Part shown: one piece after another, positions 20,855 through 34,700 of the stretch | Layout of the letters: each line of letters opens with the position of its first letter | Position numbering within the stretch: position 1 is the stretch's first letter | From: Urophycis tenuis | Taxonomy: Eukaryota > Chordata > Actinopteri > Gadiformes > Phycidae | DNA length: 64,000 nucleotides | Reading direction: 5' to 3' | Assembly: GCA_036785325.1 (NCBI GenBank) | Contig: JAXIVH010000041.1 | Location: 1,922,001 to 1,986,000 of the forward strand | Made by a program: the position numbers and the translations under genes | The notes under the pieces: model-generated | The model's database searches: none | Seen by the model: only the letters and a program-made list of their open reading frames with translations | What the model was told of the DNA's origin: nothing

Positions 20855-23625
20855 TTATCTCGATGACCCCCCCCCCACCTCATCCAACGACTCGGTAGTT
20901 GAATAGGGGATCAAAGGCAGTTGCACTCGCCAATATCTAGTCATCCGCAGCTCTCTTTTCCCATATTACCAAGAATGAAGTAAAACGAAATGGTTATCTG
21001 TCTTGTTGTGATATAACCGCTGATTTGGAGATATAGACTTGTTTTTCCTTTTCCCAAAGGTTTTCTTTGTTCCAAGATGAAGGTCAATCTAGTTTGAGTG
21101 AAGGTACTTCCAATGCATTGGTATATTTACTTATTTGAATAAAGACGAGTCACAGCTGGAGTGAGACTTTTCTTTTCCATTTCTATTTTAGTATAAACGT
21201 GCTATCGAAATATTAGGACACGTCATCAGTAGTGGACCCTGGGATCATAGGGTGTTTCTGGCCATTGTCACTATACACCCTCACCCAAGGGAGGCCCCCC
21301 CGAGAGTGATCAATTCTCAAGGTGTGTCGTTTCCGAAATGGAATTGGTATTGGGTTTAAGCTTTTTTAGGAGTGATCATTTGTTGAGGTAACGTCGAGGT
21401 AAGTAAAGGTAAGTAAAACACTTTTTAGGATACATTGTTTTGGTTATGGAGAGGAGGGGGCACATACTTACCCCCTGACCAGCACAAACCAGTTGTTAAC
21501 ACCGCTAGGTAGCCCTGGTTTGGCCAATCAGGGCCGGAGCTTGGTTCTTGTCCTCTGTTGGGTCCAGATGAACTAGCAGAAAACTGGGGTCACGAAGGAC
21601 CGAGGCCAGCCGTGACAAAGCACTGCCTCCACGGTCCCCCAATGCAGCTATCCTCAGCGATGGGTGTCCAGACCTAGGAAAGACCAAGACCAGCCCCGAC
21701 CAGCGGTGCCTTCCCAGTCGGTCCCAGGGTAGGAAAGGCCAAGGCCAGCCGCGACTAAGCACTGCCTCCCTGGCCCCTCCAGGACCCCATGCCGAACAGC
21801 CTGTTAATAACAATTCCTGTGCCCCATACACCGCGCGACTACAGAGATTGTGTGGGAAGTTGACCTTAGAGAAGACTCAATGGCTTACTTTCCTCACCCA
21901 AAACAACAATTTCTTGGGGTAGTCTATTCTCGCCGTAGGTACTTCGGTAATGGGTTTTTTTGTGAAAAGTTTTCCGGATGAAATGCATGCTGGGTAATTG
22001 TCTTCTTCCTCCAATATGTCAAGTGTAGGTTAAGGTTAGGGTAGATTTAGGGGTAGAGTTAGCAGTTAACCTTAACGTTAGGTTTGAAGTAAATGGGAGG
22101 GGTTGCGGTTAGGGTTAAGGTTAGGGCTGAGGTTAGGGTTAGGTATAAGGTTACGGTTTAGGGTTAAGGTTAGGGTTAAGGTTAGGGTTACGGTTAGGGC
22201 TAAGGTTAGCGCTAAGGTTAGAGTAAGGGTTAGGGTTAGCGTTACGGTTAGGGTAAGGTTAGGGTTAGGGTTAGAGGTTAGGGGTTAGGGTTAAGATGAG
22301 GGCTGAGGTTAGGGTTAAGGTTAGGGCTGAGGTTAGGGTTAGGTTTAAGGTTAGGGATAAGGTTAGGGTTGGGGATTCTTGCTGAGATTGGGGTTAAGGT
22401 TAGGGTTGAGGTTAGGGTTAGTGTTATGGATAAGGTTAGGTTAAGTGTTAGGGCCAAGGTTAGGGTTAAGGTTATGGTTAAGATTAGGGTTAGGGCTAGA
22501 ATTAGGGTTAGGGCTAAGGTTAGGGTTAGGGTTATGGCTGAGGTTAGGGTTAAGGTTAGGTTTGAGGTTAGTGTTAAGGTTAGGGCCAAGGTTAGGGTTA
22601 GGGTTAAGGTTAGGGTTAGGGCTAAGGTTAGGGTTAGGGTTATGGCTGAGGCTAGAGTTAGGGCTAAAGTTAGGGCAAAGGTTAGAGTTAGGGTTAGCGT
22701 TAGAGTTAGGGTAGGGTTAGTGTTGGAGGTTAGGGTAGGCTTAGGGTTAGAGTTAGAGTAGGGGTTAGGGTTAGAGTTAGAGTAGGGGTTAGGGTTAGTG
22801 TTAAGGCTAAGGTTAGGGGTTGAGGTTAGTGTTAAGATTAGGGCCAAGGTAAGGGTTAGTGTTAGGGTTGAGTTAGGGTTAGGGCTAAGGTTAGGCCTAT
22901 GGTTAGGGTTGGGGTTGAGGTTATCCCTAGGGTTAGAGTTAGAGCTAGAGATTGAGGAAGGTAGAGTCAAGGTGAGACAGTCTGTACGGACTGAACTCAC
23001 CCCCGCCGGATCGGGCTAGTACACTCTATCTCCCCCAACTCCCTCATTTCCATGAGGGAAGACAGGGGAGAAGAGATGGGAGGAGTATATATATTTAATA
23101 TATATTTTTTTAGTAAATAAATACATCGAGAGACTCACAGCTGGAGTGGGTTTTAATCTTTGTATTCAAGGTTGTTCCTCCTCTTTTGATTCCTCGCTGG
23201 TGGTGCGTCGTCTCCACCTAGTGGTCGTTTTGTGAAGAAGAGTTATAGAAATAGAAATAGAAATACTCTATTGTTCCCAGGTTGGGAAATTGCATTAATA
23301 GGTAAGTAATAATAATAATAATAGGTAATTGCAATAGTTGGTAAGGTAATCTATATTTAATTTATTTATTTATATTTGTATATTTATTTAGTCTATTTAT
23401 TTATTCATTTTTGTTTATTTATTTATTTAGATAAAGAGGATCACAGCTGGAGTGAGTTTTTAGTCTTTGTGTTAAAGGCTGGTTGCCTTCTTTTGATTCT
23501 TCAGTGGTGGTCCATCGCCTCCATCTAGTGGTCGTTTTGTGAATAACAGTTGGTAAGGTAATATAAATGGGTTGTGTAGAGAGCCCGTTCTTTCGATGGC
23601 CCTGGCTCGGTTAGGTTCGTTAGAG
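20855..23625 (+). repeat. Satellite B unit 4 (long form, 2771 bp)
   Basis: TTAGGG block at 22026-22958. It has private changes (gttggggattcttgctgag near 22370) and nine or more Cs in the head poly-C. Confidence 0.95.
23029..23071. other. Two-part hairpin in the B tail (unit 4 example)
   Basis: An inner 8-bp stem (tccctcat/atgaggga) closes a TTCC loop, flanked by an outer 7-bp stem (tctcccc/ggggaga). In units 1 and 2 the innermost pair is T-G instead of T-A, so RNA pairing would be kept as a wobble. Confidence 0.5.
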
Positions 23626-26396
23626 TTATCTCGATGACCCCCCCCACCTCATCCAACGACTCGGTAGTTGAATAGGGGATCAAAGGCAGTTGCACTCGCC
23701 AATATCTAGTCATCTGCAGCTCTCTTTTCCCATATTACCAAGAATGAAGTAAAACGAAATGGTTATCTGTCTTGTTGTGATATAACCGCTGATTTGGAGA
23801 TATAGACTTGTTTTTCCTTTTCCCAAAGGTTTTCTTTGTTCCAAGATGAAGGTCAATCTAGTTTGAGTGAAGGTACTTCCAATGCATTGGTATATTTACT
23901 TATTTGAATAAAGACGAGTCACAGCTGGAGTGAGACTTTTCTTTTCCATTTCTATTTTAGTATAAACGTGCTATCGAAATATTAGGACACGTCATCAGTA
24001 GTGGACCCTGGGATCATAGGGTGTTTCTGGCCATTGTCACTATACACCCTCACCCAAGGGAGGCCCCCCCGAGAGTGATCAATTCTCAAGGTGTGTCGTT
24101 TCCGAAATGGAATTGGTATTGGGTTTAAGCTTTTTTAGGAGTGATCATTTGTTGAGGTAACGTCGAGGTAAGTAAAGGTAAGTAAAACACTTTTTAGGAT
24201 ACATTGTTTTGGTTATGGAGAGGAGGGGGCACATACTTACCCCCTGACCAGCACAAACCAGTTGTTAACACCGCTAGGTAGCCCTGGTTTGGCCAATCAG
24301 GGCCGGAGCTTGGTTCTTGTCCTCTGTTGGGTCCAGATGAACTAGCAGAAAACTGGGGTCACGAAGGACCGAGGCCAGCCGTGACAAAGCACTGCCTCCA
24401 CGGTCCCCCAATGCAGCTATCCTCAGCGATGGGTGTCCAGACCTAGGAAAGACCAAGACCAGCCCCGACCAGCGGTGCCTTCCCAGTCGGTCCCAGGGTA
24501 GGAAAGGCCAAGGCCAGCCGCGACTAAGCACTGCCTCCCTGGCCCCTCCAGGACCCCATGCCGAACAGCCTGTTAATAACAATTCCTGTGCCCCATACAC
24601 CGCGCGACTACAGAGATTGTGTAGGAAGTTGACCTTAGAGAAGACTCAATGGCTTACTTTCCTCACCCAAAACAACAATTTCTTGGGGTAGTCTATTCTC
24701 GCCGTAGGTACTTCGGTAATGGGTTTTTTTGTGAAAAGTTTTCCGGATGAAATGCATGCTGGGTAATTGTCTTCTTCCTCCAATATGTCAAGTGTAGGTT
24801 AAGGTTAGGGTAGATTTAGGGGTAGAGTTAGCAGTTAACCTTAACGTTAGGTTTGAAGTAAATGGGAGGGGTTGCGGTTAGGGTTAAGGTTAGGGCTGAG
24901 GTTAGGGTTAGGTATAAGGTTACGGTTTAGGGTTAAGGTTAGGGTTAAGGTTAGGGTTACGGTTAGGGCTAAGGTTAGGGCTAAGGTTAGAGTAAGGGTT
25001 AGGGTTAGCGTTACGGTTAGGGTAAGGTTAGGGTTAGGGTTAGAGGTTAGGGGTTAGGGTTAAGATGAGGGCTGAGGTTAGGGTTAAGGTTAGGGCTGAG
25101 GTTAGGGTTAGGTTTAAGGTTAGGGATAAGGTTAGGGTTGGGGTTACGGCTGAGATTGGGGTTAAGGTTAGGGTTGAGATTAGGGTTAGTGTTATGGATA
25201 AGGTTAGGTTAAGTGTTAGGGCCAAGGTTAGGGTTAAGGTTATGGTTAAGATTAGGGTTAGGGCTAGAATTAGGGTTAGGGCTAAGGTTAGGGTTAGGGT
25301 TATGGCTGAGGTTAGGGTTAAGGTTAGGTTTGAGGTTAGTGTTAAGGTTAGGGCCAAGGTTAGGTTTAGGGTTAAGGTTAGGGTTAGGGCTAAGGTTAGG
25401 GTTATGGCTGAGGCTAGGGTTAGGGCTAAAGTTAGGGCAAAGGTTAGAGTTAGGGTTAGCGTTAGAGTTAGGGTAGGGTTAGTGTTGGAGGTTAGGGTAG
25501 GCTTAGGGTTAGAGTTAGAGTAGGGGTTAGGGTTAGAGTTAGAGTAGGGGTTAGGGTTAGTGTTAAGGCTAAGGTTAGGGGTTGAGGTTAGTGTTAAGAT
25601 TAGGGCCAAGGTAAGGGTTAGTGTTAGGGTTGAGTTAGGGTTAGGGCTAAGGTTAGGCCTATGGTTAGGGTTGGGGTTGAGGTTATCCCTAGGGTTAGAG
25701 TTAGAGCTAGAGATTGAGGAAGGTAGAGTCAAGGTGAGACAGTCTGTACGGACTGAACTCACCCCCGCCGGATCGGGCTAGTACACTCTATCTCCCCCAA
25801 CTCCCTCATTTCCATGAGGGAAGACAGGGGAGAAGAGATGGGAGGAGTATATATATTTAATATATATTTTTTTAGTAAATAAATACATCGAGAGACTCAC
25901 AGCTGGAGTGGGTTTTAATCTTTGTATTCAAGGTTGTTCCTCCTCTTTTGATTCCTCGCTGGTGGTGCGTCGTCTCCACCTAGTGGTCGTTTTGTGAAGA
26001 AGAGTTATAGAAATAGAAATAGCAATACTCTATTGTTCCCAGGTTGGGAAATTGCATTAATAGGTAAGTAATAATAATAATAACAATAATAATAGGTAAT
26101 TGCAATAGTTGGTAAGGTAATCTATATTTAATTTATTTATTTATATTTGTATATTTATTTAGTCTATTTATTTATTCATTTTTGTTTATTTATTTATTTA
26201 GATAAAGAGGATCACAGCTGGAGTGAGTTTTTAGTCTTTGTGTTAAAGGCTGGTTGCCTTCTTTTGATTCTTCAGTGGTGGTCCATCGCCTCCATCTAGT
26301 GGTCGTTTTGTGAATAACAGTTGGTAAGGTAATATAAATGGGTTGTGTAGAGAGCCCGTTCTTTCGATGGCCCTGGCTCGGTTAGGTTCGTTAGAG
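23626..26396 (+). repeat. Satellite B unit 5 (long form, 2771 bp)
   Basis: TTAGGG block at 24795-25719. The head is of the tcatctgcagc/agtagtgg type and the tail carries aacaataataat. It shares block variants (gttgagattaggg) with units 6-8. Confidence 0.95.
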
Positions 26397-29158
26397 TTAT
26401 CTCGATGACCCCCCCCACCTCATCCAACGACTCGGTAGTTGAATAGGGGATCAAAGGCAGTTGCACTCGCCAATATCTAGTCGTCCGCAGCTCTCTTTTC
26501 CCATATTACCAAGAATGAAGTAAAACGAAATGGTTATCTGTCTTGTTGTGATATAACCGCTGATTTGGAGATATAGACTTGTTTTTCCTTTTCCCAAAGG
26601 TTTTCTTTGTTCCAAGATGAAGGTCAATCTAGTTTGATTGAAGGTACTTCCAATGCATTGGTATATTTACTTATTTGAATAAAGACGAGTCACAGCTGGA
26701 GTGAGACTTTTCTTTTCCATTTCTATTTTAGTATAAACGTGCTATCGAAATATTAGGACACGTCATCAGTATTGGACCCTGGGATCATAGGGTGTTTCTG
26801 GCCATTGTCACTATACACCCTCACCCAAGGGAGGCCCCCCCGAGAGTGATCAATTCTCAAGGTGTGTCGTTTCCGAAATGGAATTGGTATTGGGTTTAAG
26901 CTTTTTTAGGAGTGATCATTTGTTGAGGTAACGTCGAGGTAAGTAAAGGTAAGTAAAACACTTTTTAGGATACATTGTTTTGGTTATGGAGAGGAGGGGG
27001 CACATACTTACCCCCTGACCAGCACAAATCAGTTGTTAACACCGCTAGGTAGCCCTGGTTTGGCCAATCAGGGCCGGAGCTTGGTTCTTGTCCTCTGTTG
27101 GGTCCAGATGAACTAGCAGAAAACTGGGGTCACGAAGGACCGAGGCCAGCCGTGACAAAGCACTGCCTCCACGGTCCCCCAATGCAGCTATCCTCAGCGA
27201 TGGGTGTCCAGACCTAGGAAAGACCAAGACCAGCCCCGACCAGCGGTGCCTTCCCAGTCGGTCCCAGGGTAGGAAAGGCCAAGGCCAGCCGCGACTAAGC
27301 ACTGCCTCCCTGGCCCCTCCAGGACCCCATGCCGAACAGCCTGTTAATAACAATTCCTGTGCCCCATACACCGCGCGACTACAGAGATTGTGTAGGAAGT
27401 TGACCTTAGAGAAGACTCAATGGCTTACTTTCCTCACCCAAAACAACAATTTCTTGGGGTAGTCTATTCTCGCCGTAGGTACTTCGGTAATGGGTTTTTT
27501 TGTGAAAAGTTTTCCGGATGAAATGCATGCTGGGTAATTGTCTTCTTCCTCCAATATGTCAAGTGTAGGTTAAGGTTAGGGTAGATTTAGGGGTAGAGTT
27601 AGCAGTTAACCTTAACGTTAGGTTTGAAGTAAATGGGAGGGGTTGCGGTTAGGGTTAAGGTTAGGGCTGAGGTTAGGGTTAGGTATAAGGTTACGGTTTA
27701 GGGTTAAGGTTAGGGTTAAGGTTAGGGTTACGGTTAGGGCTAAGGTTAGGGCTAAGGTTAGAGTAAGGGTTAGGGTTAGCGTTACGGTTAGGGTAAGGTT
27801 AGGGTTAGGGTTAGAGGTTAGGGGTTAGGGTTAAGATGAGGGCTGAGGTTAGGGTTAAGGTTAGGGCTGAGGTTAGGGTTAGGTTTAAGGTTAGGGATAA
27901 GGTTAGGGTTGGGGTTACGGCTGAGATTGGGGTTAAGGTTAGGGTTGAGATTAGGGTTAGTGTTATGGATAAGGTTAGGTTAAGTGTTAGGGCCAAGGTT
28001 AGGGTTAAGGTTATGGTTAAGATTAGGGTTAGGGCTAGAATTAGGGTTAGGGCTAAGGTTAGGGTTAGGGTTATGGCTGAGGTTAGGGTTAAGGTTAGGT
28101 TTGAGGTTAGTGTTAAGGTTAGGGCCAAGGTTAGGTTTAGGGTTAAGGTTAGGGTTAGGGCTAAGGTTAGGGTTATGGCTGAGGCTAGGGTTAGGGCTAA
28201 AGTTAGGGCAAAGGTTAGAGTTAGGGTTAGCGTTAGAGTTAGGGTAGGGTTAGTGTTGGAGGTTAGGGTAGGCTTAGGGTTAGAGTTAGAGTAGGGGTTA
28301 GGGTTAGAGTTAGAGTAGGGGTTAGGGTTAGTGTTAAGGCTAAGGTTAGGGGTTGAGGTTAGTGTTAAGATTAGGGCCAAGGTAAGGGTTAGTGTTAGGG
28401 TTGAGTTAGGGTTAGGGCTAAGGTTAGGCCTATGGTTAGGGTTGGGGTTGAGGTTATCCCTAGGGTTAGAGTTAGAGCTAGAGATTGAGGAAGGTAGAGT
28501 CAAGGTGAGACAGTCTGTACGGACTGAACTCACCCCCGCCGGATCGGGCTAGTACACTCTATCTCCCCCAACTCCCTCATTTCCATGAGGGAAGACAGGG
28601 GAGAAGAGATGGGAGGAGTATATATATTTAATATATATTTTTTTAGTAAATAAATACATCGAGAGACTCACAGCTGGAGTGGGTTTTAATCTTTGTATTC
28701 AAGGTTGTTCCTCCTCTTTTGATTCCTCGCTGGTGGTGCGTCGTCTCCACCTAGTGGTCGTTTTGTGAAGAAGAGTTATAGAAATAGAAATAGAAATACT
28801 CTATTGTTCCCAGGTTGGGAAATTGCATTAATAGGTAAGTAATAATAATAATAATAGGTAATTGCAATAGTTGGTAAGGTAATCTATATTTAATTTATTT
28901 ATTTATATTTGTATATTTATTTAGTCTATTTATTTATTCATTTTTGTTTATTTATTTATTTAGATAAAGAGGATCACAGCTGGAGTGAGTTTTTAGTCTT
29001 TGTGTTAAAGGCTGGTTGCCTTCTTTTGATTCTTCAGTGGTGGTCCATCGCCTCCATCTAGTGGTCGTTTTGTGAATAACAGTTGGTAAGGTAATATAAA
29101 TGGGTTGTGTAGAGAGCCCGTTCTTTCGATGGCCCTGGCTCGGTTAGGTTCGTTAGAG
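26397..29158 (+). repeat. Satellite B unit 6 (long form, 2762 bp)
   Basis: TTAGGG block at 27566-28490. The head is of the tcgtccgcag/agtattgg/caaatcag type; the tail lacks aacaataataat. Confidence 0.95.
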
Positions 29159-31929
29159 TTATCTCGATGACCCCCCCCACCTCATCCAACGACTCGGTAG
29201 TTGAATAGGGGATCAAAGGCAGTTGCACTCGCCAATATCTAGTCATCTGCAGCTCTCTTTTCCCATATTACCAAGAATGAAGTAAAACGAAATGGTTATC
29301 TGTCTTGTTGTGATATAACCGCTGATTTGGAGATATAGACTTGTTTTTCCTTTTCCCAAAGGTTTTCTTTGTTCCAAGATGAAGGTCAATCTAGTTTGAG
29401 TGAAGGTACTTCCAATGCATTGGTATATTTACTTATTTGAATAAAGACGAGTCACAGCTGGAGTGAGACTTTTCTTTTCCATTTCTATTTTAGTATAAAC
29501 GTGCTATCGAAATATTAGGACACGTCATCAGTAGTGGACCCTGGGATCATAGGGTGTTTCTGGCCATTGTCACTATACACCCTCACCCAAGGGAGGCCCC
29601 CCCGAGAGTGATCAATTCTCAAGGTGTGTCGTTTCCGAAATGGAATTGGTATTGGGTTTAAGCTTTTTTAGGAGTGATCATTTGTTGAGGTAACGTCGAG
29701 GTAAGTAAAGGTAAGTAAAACACTTTTTAGGATACATTGTTTTGGTTATGGAGAGGAGGGGGCACATACTTACCCCCTGACCAGCACAAACCAGTTGTTA
29801 ACACCGCTAGGTAGCCCTGGTTTGGCCAATCAGGGCCGGAGCTTGGTTCTTGTCCTCTGTTGGGTCCAGATGAACTAGCAGAAAACTGGGGTCACGAAGG
29901 ACCGAGGCCAGCCGTGACAAAGCACTGCCTCCACGGTCCCCCAATGCAGCTATCCTCAGCGATGGGTGTCCAGACCTAGGAAAGACCAAGACCAGCCCCG
30001 ACCAGCGGTGCCTTCCCAGTCGGTCCCAGGGTAGGAAAGGCCAAGGCCAGCCGCGACTAAGCACTGCCTCCCTGGCCCCTCCAGGACCCCATGCCGAACA
30101 GCCTGTTAATAACAATTCCTGTGCCCCATACACCGCGCGACTACAGAGATTGTGTAGGAAGTTGACCTTAGAGAAGACTCAATGGCTTACTTTCCTCACC
30201 CAAAACAACAATTTCTTGGGGTAGTCTATTCTCGCCGTAGGTACTTCGGTAATGGGTTTTTTTGTGAAAAGTTTTCCGGATGAAATGCATGCTGGGTAAT
30301 TGTCTTCTTCCTCCAATATGTCAAGTGTAGGTTAAGGTTAGGGTAGATTTAGGGGTAGAGTTAGCAGTTAACCTTAACGTTAGGTTTGAAGTAAATGGGA
30401 GGGGTTGCGGTTAGGGTTAAGGTTAGGGCTGAGGTTAGGGTTAGGTATAAGGTTACGGTTTAGGGTTAAGGTTAGGGTTAAGGTTAGGGTTACGGTTAGG
30501 GCTAAGGTTAGGGCTAAGGTTAGAGTAAGGGTTAGGGTTAGCGTTACGGTTAGGGTAAGGTTAGGGTTAGGGTTAGAGGTTAGGGGTTAGGGTTAAGATG
30601 AGGGCTGAGGTTAGGGTTAAGGTTAGGGCTGAGGTTAGGGTTAGGTTTAAGGTTAGGGATAAGGTTAGGGTTGGGGTTACGGCTGAGATTGGGGTTAAGG
30701 TTAGGGTTGAGATTAGGGTTAGTGTTATGGATAAGGTTAGGTTAAGTGTTAGGGCCAAGGTTAGGGTTAAGGTTATGGTTAAGATTAGGGTTAGGGCTAG
30801 AATTAGGGTTAGGGCTAAGGTTAGGGTTAGGGTTATGGCTGAGGTTAGGGTTAAGGTTAGGTTTGAGGTTAGTGTTAAGGTTAGGGCCAAGGTTAGGTTT
30901 AGGGTTAAGGTTAGGGTTAGGGCTAAGGTTAGGGTTATGGCTGAGGCTAGGGTTAGGGCTAAAGTTAGGGCAAAGGTTAGAGTTAGGGTTAGCGTTAGAG
31001 TTAGGGTAGGGTTAGTGTTGGAGGTTAGGGTAGGCTTAGGGTTAGAGTTAGAGTAGGGGTTAGGGTTAGAGTTAGAGTAGGGGTTAGGGTTAGTGTTAAG
31101 GCTAAGGTTAGGGGTTGAGGTTAGTGTTAAGATTAGGGCCAAGGTAAGGGTTAGTGTTAGGGTTGAGTTAGGGTTAGGGCTAAGGTTAGGCCTATGGTTA
31201 GGGTTGGGGTTGAGGTTATCCCTAGGGTTAGAGTTAGAGCTAGAGATTGAGGAAGGTAGAGTCAAGGTGAGACAGTCTGTACGGACTGAACTCACCCCCG
31301 CCGGATCGGGCTAGTACACTCTATCTCCCCCAACTCCCTCATTTCCATGAGGGAAGACAGGGGAGAAGAGATGGGAGGAGTATATATATTTAATATATAT
31401 TTTTTTAGTAAATAAATACATCGAGAGACTCACAGCTGGAGTGGGTTTTAATCTTTGTATTCAAGGTTGTTCCTCCTCTTTTGATTCCTCGCTGGTGGTG
31501 CGTCGTCTCCACCTAGTGGTCGTTTTGTGAAGAAGAGTTATAGAAATAGAAATAGCAATACTCTATTGTTCCCAGGTTGGGAAATTGCATTAATAGGTAA
31601 GTAATAATAATAATAACAATAATAATAGGTAATTGCAATAGTTGGTAAGGTAATCTATATTTAATTTATTTATTTATATTTGTATATTTATTTAGTCTAT
31701 TTATTTATTCATTTTTGTTTATTTATTTATTTAGATAAAGAGGATCACAGCTGGAGTGAGTTTTTAGTCTTTGTGTTAAAGGCTGGTTGCCTTCTTTTGA
31801 TTCTTCAGTGGTGGTCCATCGCCTCCATCTAGTGGTCGTTTTGTGAATAACAGTTGGTAAGGTAATATAAATGGGTTGTGTAGAGAGCCCGTTCTTTCGA
31901 TGGCCCTGGCTCGGTTAGGTTCGTTAGAG
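29159..31929 (+). repeat. Satellite B unit 7 (long form, 2771 bp)
   Basis: TTAGGG block at 30328-31252. It matches unit 5 at every variant I compared, so units 7-8 look like a copy of dimer 5-6. Confidence 0.95.
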
Positions 31930-34700
31930 TTATCTCGATGACCCCCCCCACCTCATCCAACGACTCGGTAGTTGAATAGGGGATCAAAGGCAGTTGCACT
32001 CGCCAATATCTAGTCGTCCGCAGCTCTCTTTTCCCATATTACCAAGAATGAAGTAAAACGAAATGGTTATCTGTCTTGTTGTGATATAACCGCTGATTTG
32101 GAGATATAGACTTGTTTTTCCTTTTCCCAAAGGTTTTCTTTGTTCCAAGATGAAGGTCAATCTAGTTTGATTGAAGGTACTTCCAATGCATTGGTATATT
32201 TACTTATTTGAATAAAGACGAGTCACAGCTGGAGTGAGACTTTTCTTTTCCATTTCTATTTTAGTATAAACGTGCTATCGAAATATTAGGACACGTCATC
32301 AGTATTGGACCCTGGGATCATAGGGTGTTTCTGGCCATTGTCACTATACACCCTCACCCAAGGGAGGCCCCCCCGAGAGTGATCAATTCTCAAGGTGTGT
32401 CGTTTCCGAAATGGAATTGGTATTGGGTTTAAGCTTTTTTAGGAGTGATCATTTGTTGAGGTAACGTCGAGGTAAGTAAAGGTAAGTAAAACACTTTTTA
32501 GGATACATTGTTTTGGTTATGGAGAGGAGGGGGCACATACTTACCCCCTGACCAGCACAAATCAGTTGTTAACACCGCTAGGTAGCCCTGGTTTGGCCAA
32601 TCAGGGCCGGAGCTTGGTTCTTGTCCTCTGTTGGGTCCAGATGAACTAGCAGAAAACTGGGGTCACGAAGGACCGAGGCCAGCCGTGACAAAGCACTGCC
32701 TCCACGGTCCCCCAATGCAGCTATCCTCAGCGATGGGTGTCCAGACCTAGGAAAGACCAAGACCAGCCCCGACCAGCGGTGCCTTCCCAGTCGGTCCCAG
32801 GGTAGGAAAGGCCAAGGCCAGCCGCGACTAAGCACTGCCTCCCTGGCCCCTCCAGGACCCCATGCCGAACAGCCTGTTAATAACAATTCCTGTGCCCCAT
32901 ACACCGCGCGACTACAGAGATTGTGTAGGAAGTTGACCTTAGAGAAGACTCAATGGCTTACTTTCCTCACCCAAAACAACAATTTCTTGGGGTAGTCTAT
33001 TCTCGCCGTAGGTACTTCGGTAATGGGTTTTTTTGTGAAAAGTTTTCCGGATGAAATGCATGCTGGGTAATTGTCTTCTTCCTCCAATATGTCAAGTGTA
33101 GGTTAAGGTTAGGGTAGATTTAGGGGTAGAGTTAGCAGTTAACCTTAACGTTAGGTTTGAAGTAAATGGGAGGGGTTGCGGTTAGGGTTAAGGTTAGGGC
33201 TGAGGTTAGGGTTAGGTATAAGGTTACGGTTTAGGGTTAAGGTTAGGGTTAAGGTTAGGGTTACGGTTAGGGCTAAGGTTAGGGCTAAGGTTAGAGTAAG
33301 GGTTAGGGTTAGCGTTACGGTTAGGGTAAGGTTAGGGTTAGGGTTAGAGGTTAGGGGTTAGGGTTAAGATGAGGGCTGAGGTTAGGGTTAAGGTTAGGGC
33401 TGAGGTTAGGGTTAGGTTTAAGGTTAGGGATAAGGTTAGGGTTGGGGTTACGGCTGAGATTGGGGTTAAGGTTAGGGTTGAGATTAGGGTTAGTGTTATG
33501 GATAAGGTTAGGTTAAGTGTTAGGGCCAAGGTTAGGGTTAAGGTTATGGTTAAGATTAGGGTTAGGGCTAGAATTAGGGTTAGGGCTAAGGTTAGGGTTA
33601 GGGTTATGGCTGAGGTTAGGGTTAAGGTTAGGTTTGAGGTTAGTGTTAAGGTTAGGGCCAAGGTTAGGTTTAGGGTTAAGGTTAGGGTTAGGGCTAAGGT
33701 TAGGGTTATGGCTGAGGCTAGGGTTAGGGCTAAAGTTAGGGCAAAGGTTAGAGTTAGGGTTAGCGTTAGAGTTAGGGTAGGGTTAGTGTTGGAGGTTAGG
33801 GTAGGCTTAGGGTTAGAGTTAGAGTAGGGGTTAGGGTTAGAGTTAGAGTAGGGGTTAGGGTTAGTGTTAAGGCTAAGGTTAGGGGTTGAGGTTAGTGTTA
33901 AGATTAGGGCCAAGGTAAGGGTTAGTGTTAGGGTTGAGTTAGGGTTAGGGCTAAGGTTAGGCCTATGGTTAGGGTTGGGGTTGAGGTTATCCCTAGGGTT
34001 AGAGTTAGAGCTAGAGATTGAGGAAGGTAGAGTCAAGGTGAGACAGTCTGTACGGACTGAACTCACCCCCGCCGGATCGGGCTAGTACACTCTATCTCCC
34101 CCAACTCCCTCATTTCCATGAGGGAAGACAGGGGAGAAGAGATGGGAGGAGTATATATATTTAATATATATTTTTTTAGTAAATAAATACATCGAGAGAC
34201 TCACAGCTGGAGTGGGTTTTAATCTTTGTATTCAAGGTTGTTCCTCCTCTTTTGATTCCTCGCTGGTGGTGCGTCGTCTCCACCTAGTGGTCGTTTTGTG
34301 AAGAAGAGTTATAGAAATAGAAATAGCAATACTCTATTGTTCCCAGGTTGGGAAATTGCATTAATAGGTAAGTAATAATAATAATAACAATAATAATAGG
34401 TAATTGCAATAGTTGGTAAGGTAATCTATATTTAATTTATTTATTTATATTTGTATATTTATTAAGTCTATTTATTTATTCATTTTTGTTTATTTATTTA
34501 TTTAGATAAAGAGGATCACAGCTGGAGTGAGTTTTTAGTCTTTGTGTTAAAGGCTGGTTGCCTTCTTTTGATTCTTCAGTGGTGGTCCATCGCCTCCATC
34601 TAGTGGTCGTTTTGTGAATAACAGTTGGTAAGGTAATATAAATGGGTTGTGTAGAGAGCCCGTTCTTTCGATGGCCCTGGCTCGGTTAGGTTCGTTAGAG
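31930..34700 (+). repeat. Satellite B unit 8 (long form, 2771 bp)
   Basis: TTAGGG block at 33099-34023. Head as unit 6; the tail has aacaataataat and a private attaag. Confidence 0.95.
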
